A DNA stretch of 64,000 nucleotides from assembly GCA_019426215.1 (NCBI GenBank), contig CM033394.1:23456195-23520194 (forward strand), read 5' to 3'. The number at the start of each line of letters is the position of its first letter. Positions within the stretch are counted from its first letter, which is position 1. The notes below the pieces were generated by a model, which was not told where the DNA came from, made no database searches, and saw nothing but the letters and a program-made list of their open reading frames with translations. The DNA is from Buddleja alternifolia (lineage: Eukaryota; Streptophyta; Magnoliopsida; Lamiales; Scrophulariaceae). A program made the position numbers and the translations under genes. This document shows positions 57,199-64,000 of the stretch, one piece after another.

Positions 57199-58040
57199 AT
57201 GGCACCCAAGAAATCTCCTGCTACTTCTACTGACAAAGTATTCAAGGTAACTGAGGGTCTCGTGGTGGACTGGAAGTTCTTATACGAACATAACCAAATT
57301 GACCTATCGGAGATGATGGACTCTGTTGCCGAGGCTGGGCTCCAGAAGTTCCTAACCAGATATTCATACATCTTTCCTGGTGAAGTCGATCACTTCTGGA
57401 GAAATGCTAAACTATCAGAAGACGAGACCTCCATCTCTTGTCTATTCCCTATCTCCAAGAAAGAATCCAAGCTCTTCACTCTTTCTGCCGACACTATCGC
57501 TCAAAACTTCACCTTACCTAACGAAGGAGCAACTTTGGACACCATCACTGACGAACAGATTGAAGAAGTCTGGTTCCGAATTTGAGCTTATGACGGTGTT
57601 CCATACAAACAGTACTTCAAGAAGAAAGATATCGTCAACAGATATCGTGTCTTGGCTGATTTCTGCAGCAAAAACATTGAATGCAGAGTGGGGACTTTTA
57701 ACAAAATTAACCCATTGCAATTTCGAATGCTGACAGCCATCCTGCTCAACATAAACATCAATTGGAGCGCCTATGTGTTCAACAGATTCAGAGACTGTCT
57801 GCAAGCTTCAAACAAACTTTACGGTTTCGTTCTTAGTGACCTGCTATTCTGAGCAGAATGTACATCTTCGGCTGGATTTACTATGGCCAAACACAAATTT
57901 TATGGGCCAAGAATCATTCAGAATCTTTTTAACCCACCAAAGACTGAAGGTGCGGCCAGACCTCTCTCTGAGCGCCAAGTTGTGCGTGAAGTGTCAAACG
58001 AGGAGGCAGAGCGTCCAGCTCCAGAGGAAGCTAAGCGTTC
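57199..58040 (+). pseudogene. third ORF of Sirevirus M (env-position ORF), cut by N
   Basis: ATG 57199 opens a frame that reaches N at 58041 with only two stops: TGA at 57583-57585 and TGA at 57850-57852. The text is continuous in one frame. It opens with a Lys/Ser/Thr-rich start and VVDWKFLYEHNQIDLSEMMD. FPGEVDHFWRNAKLSED, then QYFKKKDIVNRYRVLADFCSKN and a hydrophobic-aromatic block (FRMLTAILLNININWSAYVFNRF) follow, and a Glu-rich end. I see no signal peptide or transmembrane segment in this part. It resembles the putative plant transposon proteins found at this place in Sireviruses; calling it an envelope gene would be a guess. Confidence 0.75.
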
Positions 58041-59903
58041 TGATAGGGTGTGAATTTACATGTTTTACAGTCTCATATTTATTGGATTTGTATTGGTTTA
58101 TGCATGATTTATACCACATTTGCGTTTAATTTGTGTGCTTATCGAGTAAAGGTGGAAAATCACTACAATAGAGGAATAACGCGCCCAAATACAGAATTTA
58201 TGTATATTTTGATGTCTAATTTGAGGAAGTTTCCTTCAACAAAGTTGTATATCTCCTTGTTAGCTTAACTTGGCAACTTGAATCATCCACATCGGAGGTC
58301 CGTGGAGAGAGTTATGAAGGAAACATGATTGCTGCGCTGAAAACCAAGAAAACGGTTCAGACTTTCGACTTACCACGCCCAAGCGCCCTTCCAACCATGC
58401 CCAGGCGCATCTGACATCCAGTTCCGAGGATTTGCTTCGCACTCCCGTGCCTAGGCGCCATCATCTCCACGCCTGGGCACGGATTTCGTAACACTTGCCA
58501 CGGTTGAGCGCACAATTTGTACATTTAGAGACCGAATTGGACAAAGTTTCCTTCATCAAAGTTTTAGCTCTATGTCTTAGCTACACGTGGGAACTTGAAT
58601 CATCCAAATCGGAGGTCTGTGGAAAGAGTTATGAAGGAAATACAATTACTGCGCAGAAAAATAAGAAAACTGCTCAGACTTCGCAAAACCGCGCCTAGGC
58701 GCCAAAATACCCACGCCTGGGCGCCGCGTCGCCCGGAATTTGATTACTTTTAGCCAAAAGTTCAGCATTTTTGTGGTGAAGAATGTTTAAAGCCAAAATG
58801 TTAGCACATGTGTTGAGGGGGTGTCATAAGTGTGTTTCTTGGTAGATTTACTTTATGGAATTTTATACTACACACTTTAGAGTAATGGAGGACACAAGAG
58901 AGGAACAACACATGGGAGGAAGAAGAATCTACAACTACAAAGCTAATCATCTCTTGCATTAATTCACTATCAATGAAAGGAGAGAGGGGGGCAGCCCCTA
59001 ATCTGATTTCACCATCATTCATCACCATTCTTCATCATTGAGAGAGAGGGGAAAACTAGAGGAAGGAAAAGAGCTTGGGGATTGAAGGCTCAATTTCAAG
59101 ATCCATCATCATTCACCATTTAGGGAGTTTTTAAGAGCTTTTCATTTCATTTATGTCTATGAATATTCCTCTTATGTCTTTTATGCTTTCAATTATGAAC
59201 TAAATTCGTAAGACTTGGGCCATGTAAGGCCAAATTGTGATTTATGTTTATAATAGATGATTGTTGAGGTTATTCTTATATTGTTATGTGATGTGAATTG
59301 ATGTTCTACTTATCTTGCATATACTTGATCACTATATGTTAGAATCTTATGCTTAGGTGAATATTTCGGGAGAAAATTTACTTAGGGTGCAAGAAATTCA
59401 CATCATGACCCGCAACTAATGAGGAATTGCCCTAGACATAAGTAAAGATTCCCGGGTGAAGTTGTTCGATTCAAATCGAGTGAGCTCTAGTAAGTTAATG
59501 CATGCTTAGTGGTTAGATTTCCGGATAGGAATATTTGGGAAATCACGATCTAAGCATAGGAGTTTATACGCGAGACATCGGTTATTCTCTACCCTCGGAG
59601 CTCTCACCATAACAATATAAGTGTAATCCTTCAACAAGAACCTTTATAAGTATATTTGATCAATTTGAACCTAGCATGTGCCTTAGTCTCCCTTTATAAT
59701 TGGTTTTAAATCACTTGCTCATCTTTGTTCTTGTTCTTTACAAATTTTATTTGAATTTATTCTTACTTCGTTTATTCACTTCATTACAAATCTTAAACTA
59801 GAATTCAAGTCCTTGTGGTTCGACAATCCGGACTTACCGTCCATTTATTACTACACACGACTAGTGCACTTGCTATCATAGCACGTTAGTTATTAGCGTG
59901 TCA
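58041..59903 (+). repeat. 5' LTR of element N
   Basis: 1863 bp, TGATAGGGTGTGAATTTAC to TTAGCGTGTCA. It holds two diverged copies of a ~150-bp block (58225-58380 and 58550-58700: 'caaagtt..agctctatg/tatatctcc..ttgaatcatccacatcggaggt'). It also holds repeated GC-rich words gcctaggcgcc and cacgcctgggcg (58375-58480 and 58690-58730). Confidence 0.92.
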
Positions 59904-59909
59904 GGTTTT

Positions 59910-59927
59910 TGGCGCCGTTGCCGGGGA
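59910..59927 (+). other. primer binding site of N (tRNA-Asp)
   Basis: TGGCGCCGTTGCCGGGGA, complementary to the 3' end of plant tRNA-Asp (GUC), starts six bases after the LTR end. This primer is used by Athila/Tat-type Ty3 elements. Confidence 0.92.
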
Positions 59928-60039
59928 CTTGTTTAATTTTAGTTTTTGATTTTATTGCAAGTTTTTAGTATTTATTTTATCTTTATTAATTTTTTTTTTA
60001 TTATTATTTTTATTTTTTTTCTTACACTCATAGCTCGCA

Positions 60040-60999
60040 ATGGCTAGAAATTTTCCAGATATGACCTTTCCGGAGAATCAATTATGGCTGCAAAGCGTCA
60101 TTCAATTCGCAAAGGATAGCAATTTTCCTGATATGACACTACCAGAAAAGCAATTATGGCTGCAAAGCGTCATTGAAGTGTGTTATGCACAAGGGTTCTT
60201 TCCACAACATTTCCAAGAAAGAATTCTTACTCCGGAGGAACAACTTGATAACACCATTGGAGAGCTCCACTTTATGATGAAGGACGCACGACGGGAAATG
60301 AAGGAGATGAATCATCAACTCAAGCAACTAACGAGCGACATATCTGAGAAAGTACCATGGGCATTGCTTGGTACCACTGAGATAGATCAAAAGGAGGAAT
60401 TCAACACCGTGATGTTGAATGAAATGAAGTTGGAAAATTCGAAAGCAGATTCCTCCAACGATGAGCATTCGACTCCTATCCTTTCTGAGGGTGTTGACAT
60501 TTCTTTACTTTCTTCCCTAGCCACAGGTAAATCGGTATTTGATGCCGACGATGGTAAGTTGTTATTGAATGTAGGAGATGACATGGTTAATTTCGATAAC
60601 TATGAGGTTTTTGAGCATCTAATTGATTTTGATTTGTCTTTACACATTGATGTTTTTGATCCTTTTAGTGTTGAGCACTTTCATGAAAAACAAGCCAATA
60701 ATCTTCAACATCCATACATGATGGAGCTGAAATATGTCAAGGTGATTGGTGAAGAAAAACGAGACATTATCTCTAGCTTGGCGAAAAATTTGCACCACCA
60801 TCCGGAGCATGAGGAAGAAAAGGTAATAGAGGTATTGAGGGACCATAAAAAAACTCGTGAGTGGATGATTGCTTGGTCTAACCCTCGGATATGTAGCACA
60901 AATAATTGGTCAATCTTCACTACAAAGGGCAAAAGGTTGAAGCGATACCCAATAGTGGATTGGAGAACGAATAAGGCATTCATACATAAACCGCCTTGA
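60040..60999 (+). CDS. unidentified 319-residue ORF of non-autonomous element N
   Basis: ATG 60040 to TGA 60999, uninterrupted and the only long ORF between the LTRs. The N-terminus has a 24-residue tandem repeat (NFPDMTFPENQLWLQSVI, then NFPDMTLPEKQLWLQSVI). A coiled coil follows at about 78-110 (LHFMMKDARREMKEMNHQLKQL), then an acidic middle (about 125-225, rich in D, E, S) and a basic end (KGKRLKRYPIVDW..FIHKPP). No cysteine knuckle and no protease, RT, RNase H or integrase motif. It might be a relic of Gag or an accessory protein, or a product of its own; I do not recognise it. Codon frame is open over 960 bp in a non-autonomous element, which is unexpected without selection or recent origin. 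Confidence 0.65.
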   Translation: MARNFPDMTFPENQLWLQSVIQFAKDSNFPDMTLPEKQLWLQSVIEVCYAQGFFPQHFQERILTPEEQLDNTIGELHFMMKDARREMKEMNHQLKQLTSDISEKVPWALLGTTEIDQKEEFNTVMLNEMKLENSKADSSNDEHSTPILSEGVDISLLSSLATGKSVFDADDGKLLLNVGDDMVNFDNYEVFEHLIDFDLSLHIDVFDPFSVEHFHEKQANNLQHPYMMELKYVKVIGEEKRDIISSLAKNLHHHPEHEEEKVIEVLRDHKKTREWMIAWSNPRICSTNNWSIFTTKGKRLKRYPIVDWRTNKAFIHKPP

Positions 61000-62690
61000 G
61001 CCAATCTCTTACATAAAGTCAAGCTAGTGACTTTAAAAGAGCGCTTCTTGGGAGGCAACCCAAGCTTTGTGAGTTTTCTTTTGTTTTTTTTTTTTTTTTT
61101 TTTTTTTTGCTTTCTTTTTTTGTTTTTGCTTTTCGTTTTATTTGTTTTGTCTAAGTATGCACTTTTGGCATGTGTTTTAATATGCTTGATGGTTTGTTTG
61201 ATAAGTATGTTGAACATGTTAGTAGCAATTTCCCGTTGTTTTGAGAGGCCTATTTTGATGAGATGAGTTTGATTTGGAACATATTTGTGATGAAGGATTG
61301 TTTTTCAACAATCCTTGATTGTAAGTACTCTTATACCTTTTGCATGCGTTTATGTGAGACAACATTGGGGACAATGTTGAGTTTTAGTTTGGGGGTGGTA
61401 TGAGTAGTGCTTATTGATTTTATTTGTCATGTGATCTTGTTTTTAGCTCAAGTTTGGGGGAATCGTTGCTATTGCATGTGTTTTGTGCTAATTTTTTGAG
61501 AAAAATCAAGCATATGTATATAAAAAAAAAATTATATATTTTTTCTTTCCAATTGATGCATTGAAATTGATTGACTTGGAGATATGGCATGATCTCTTGA
61601 AATAATTTAAATTTAATGGAATATATATATCTTTCAAATTGCTCGTGGAGACACTAGACTAGGATTGATTCTTTAGATGATTCACAATGCACATAAATCG
61701 AGGGTAGAGGAGTTGAGAGGATAACCATCTTGAGACACTTAAGGAATTTTTTCCGGAAATATTAACTTAGATTTCTCATAAGGTTATAAGTTGAGTAGTA
61801 ATTTTATATGCTAAACAATAAAGTGAAAAGGTTGAATTTTGGTATGACCAAAAGTGGTTAGGCTAATACGTACCGGAGGTGAAAAGTTTCATGCCTATAT
61901 ACTGTACTATTATGCTAATTTGAGCTAAGCTCAAGCCAAAAAAAGAAGTGAATTGTTTAAAAGATCTAGTTTTATTTCGTGGCCTTTGACACTCGAGTGA
62001 TTAAACCCTTAGGAGTGTCTCTACACTTAATGCCCCAAAACTGTCTAGTTTGGGAGTCATTGGTCTAAAGCTTGCTACATGGGTGTCATAGAAACCCTAA
62101 TGGAATAAAACATTACACATGATCTAGCCTTAATGAAGTTTAAATGGAAATTTCATACGAATTGAAAGTTGAATGTTTGAGATAATTAAATTAAAATGGC
62201 TATGAGATTTTCTATAATTCTTGCGCTTTGCGTTTGATCGAAAGTTGATAGAAGTGGGATTAATGTCCAAAATTTGGTAAGGATGCCTCTCGACTATAAT
62301 ACCTTAGATTTATTTTTCACTACACCCTAGAGAGTCTTTTCAAGTATTGGTGTCACATGAGCAAAAGTAATTGATATGTATATATATTTGTAAACTTTAA
62401 AAGGTTGATTTTATGCCATTCATTCTTGTTGATCATGTTGAGGTGTATTGATTTGGTTGGATAAATTTTGTTAGATTTTGTGGGTATATCGCATGCAAAC
62501 CCTCACGAGACTATAACTCGTCCTTTGAGGTAACTCAAGGGTTTAAAGGCTTGTTGCACCCGCTAAGTGCAATCATTTACTCCACGAAAGTGAGTTAGTT
62601 AGTTGTTTTGTTTTCTCGCATTGAATGATGTTGATCTTGTCTTATAGCTCTCATTGCTCGAGGACGATCAATGGGTAAGTTTGGGGGTGT
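61000..62690 (+). other. 3' untranslated internal region and PPT of element N
   Basis: No ORF. It has a T-rich run (61081-61125), the phrase cttcttgggaggcaaccc (61045-61062), acattggggacaatgt (61361-61376), and agtttgggggtg-like tracts at 61387, 61450 and 62679. The last one (agtttgggggtgt) ends directly at the second LTR and is the PPT. The others may be old duplicates of it. Confidence 0.8.
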
Positions 62691-64000
62691 TGATAGGGTG
62701 TGAATTTACATGTTTTAGAGCCTCATATTTATTGGATTTGTATTGGTTTATGCATGATTTATACCACATTTGCGTTTAATTTGTGTGCTTATCGAGTAAA
62801 GGTGGAAAATCACTACAATAGAGGAATAACGCGCGCAAATACAGAATTTATGTATATTTTGATGTCGAATTTGAGGAAGTTTTCTTCAACAAAGTTGTAT
62901 ATCTCTTTGTTAGCTTCACTTGGCAACTTGAATCATCCACATCGGAGGTCCGTGGAGACAGTGATGAAGGAAACACGATTGCTGCGCTGAAAACTAAGAA
63001 AACGGTTCAGACTTTCGGCTTACCATGCCCAAGCACCCTTCCAACCACGCCCAGGCGCATCTGACATCCAGTTTCGAGGATTTGCTTCGCACTCTCGCGC
63101 CAAGGCGCCATCATATCCACGCCTGGGCGCGGATTTCGTAACACTTGCCACGGTTGAGCGCACAATTTGTACATTTAGAGACCGAATTGGACAAAGTTTC
63201 CTTCAACAAAGTTGTAGCTCTATCTCTTAGCTATTCGTGGGAACTTGAATCATCCAAATCGGAGGTCTGTGGAAACAGTTATGAAGGAAATACGATTGCT
63301 GCGCAGAAAAACAAGAAAACTGCCCAGACTTCGCAAAACCGCGCCTAGGCGCCAAAATACCCACGCCTGGGCGCCGCGTCGTCCGGAATTTGATTACTTT
63401 TAGCCAAAAGTTCAGCATCTTTTGTGGGGAAGAATGTTTAAAGCCAAAATGTTAGCACATGTGTTGAGGGGGTGTCATAAGTGTGTTTCTTGGTAGATTT
63501 ACTTTATGGAATTTTATACTACACACTTTAGAGTAATGGAGGACACAAGAGAGGAACAACACATGGGAGGAAGAAGAATCTACACCTATAAAGCTAATCA
63601 TCTCTGGCATTAATTCACTATCAATGAAAGGAGAGAGGGGGGCAGCCCCTAATCTGATTTCACCATCATTCATCACCATTCTTCATCATTGAGAGAGAGG
63701 GGAAAACTAGAGGAAGGAAAAGAGCTTGGGGATTGAAGGCTCCATTTCAAGATCCATCATCATTCACCATTTAGGGAGTTTTTAAGAGCTTTTCATTTCA
63801 TTTATGTCTATGAATATTCCTCTTATGTCTTTTATGCTTTCAATTATGAACTAAATTCATAAGACTTGGGCCATGTAAGGCCAAATTGTGATTTATGTTT
63901 ATAATAGATGATTGTTGAGGTTATTCTTATATTGTTATGTGATGTGAATTGATGTTCTACTTATCTTGCATATACTTGATCACTATATGTTAGAATCTTA
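62691..64000 (+). repeat. 3' LTR of element N, first 1310 bp
   Basis: Collinear with 58041-59350, with a few dozen substitutions at most by eye, including both GC-rich blocks. The window ends inside it. Confidence 0.92.

Larger units (their letters stand above)
48606..58040 (+). mobile_element. Sirevirus-type Ty1/copia element M (3' end not in window)
   Basis: 5' LTR (48606-50479), PBS (50482-50493), large gag, PR-IN-RT-RH pol and a third ORF. The extra ORF after pol, the long Gag and RT words such as [12 protein letters not shown] fit the Sirevirus/SIRE (Maximus) lineage. The element is cut at 58040 by N, and no 3' LTR is reached. Five bases before the LTR are CGGGG, so the matching duplication should lie beyond N. 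Several single stops and four frameshifts interrupt the coding. Confidence 0.9.
58041..64000 (+). mobile_element. non-autonomous Ty3-type LTR element N (tRNA-Asp primed), right end outside window
   Basis: LTR 58041-59903, PBS 59910-59927, an internal region of 2.8 kb with one ORF (60040-60999), then PPT and second LTR from 62691 to the window end. There is no gag, protease, RT or integrase. The tRNA-Asp primer site and the internal phrases 'cttcttgggaggcaaccc' and 'acattggggacaatgt' plus 'agtttgggggtg' are shared by Athila/Tat elements (family knowledge). It would have to be moved by a related autonomous element. It lies in the third ORF of M. The LTRs are very similar with scattered substitutions, suggesting a fairly recent insertion. 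Confidence 0.88.

Noticed and set aside
60705..61217. 170-codon minus-strand Lys-rich frame
   Set aside because: Antisense of the N ORF plus the T-rich run; the Lys block is only poly-T read backwards.

Overview
The window looks like intergenic, repeat-packed DNA of a flowering plant, probably a eudicot. It is AT-rich, and nearly every base I can interpret belongs to LTR retrotransposons of the Ty1/copia and Ty3/gypsy superfamilies or to small DNA transposons nested inside them. I found no host gene, no RNA gene and no CRISPR array. Species cannot be decided from this sequence alone.

Layout, left to right. (1) 1-2800: a decayed plus-strand copia copy (A), with LTR tail, integrase/RT/RNase H and LTR start. 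(2) 2810-39961: one old minus-strand copia element (C). Its 5' LTR is at 37848-39961, gag near 34 kb, protease/integrase near 30 kb, RT/RNase H near 5-6 kb and a truncated 3' LTR at 2810-4647. It has been split by later insertions. Copia element B (6489-29371, duplication TCCTC) lies in pol. Solo LTR D (30741-33765, duplication AGGAC) lies between gag and protease, and itself holds solo LTR P (31534-33020, duplication GTTGA). Solo LTR E (34337-35972) and a long-TIR MITE (37043-37326) lie in the leader. (3) Inside B sits a young Ty3 chromovirus of Tekay/Del type (G, 12037-23693, duplication ATGAT). Inside B's 3' LTR sits a non-autonomous CACTA transposon (25887-28385, duplication ATA), which carries a long hairpin, a minisatellite and a second small transposon. 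(4) 39962-48605: a mosaic of copia pol scraps and LTRs of the C family. (5) 48606-58040: a Sirevirus-type copia element (M) with gag, pol and a third ORF. (6) 58041 to the window end: a non-autonomous Ty3-type element (N) with a tRNA-Asp primer site and one ORF of its own in place of gag-pol.

The nesting gives a relative clock: C is older than B, B is older than G and the CACTA element, and the CACTA element is older than its nested element. G is clearly youngest; its two 2.9-kb LTRs differ at only about eight substitutions that I noticed. Its coding region is open except for one frameshift in an A6 run before the chromodomain. A, B, C and M carry many stops and frameshifts.

Most worth a second look are: a coiled-coil ORF upstream of gag in G; the three successive hairpins at the LTR/primer-site junction of the Sirevirus family, kept in two separate copies; the self-contained ORF of N; and the CACTA element with its long hairpin and possible captured gene fragment.
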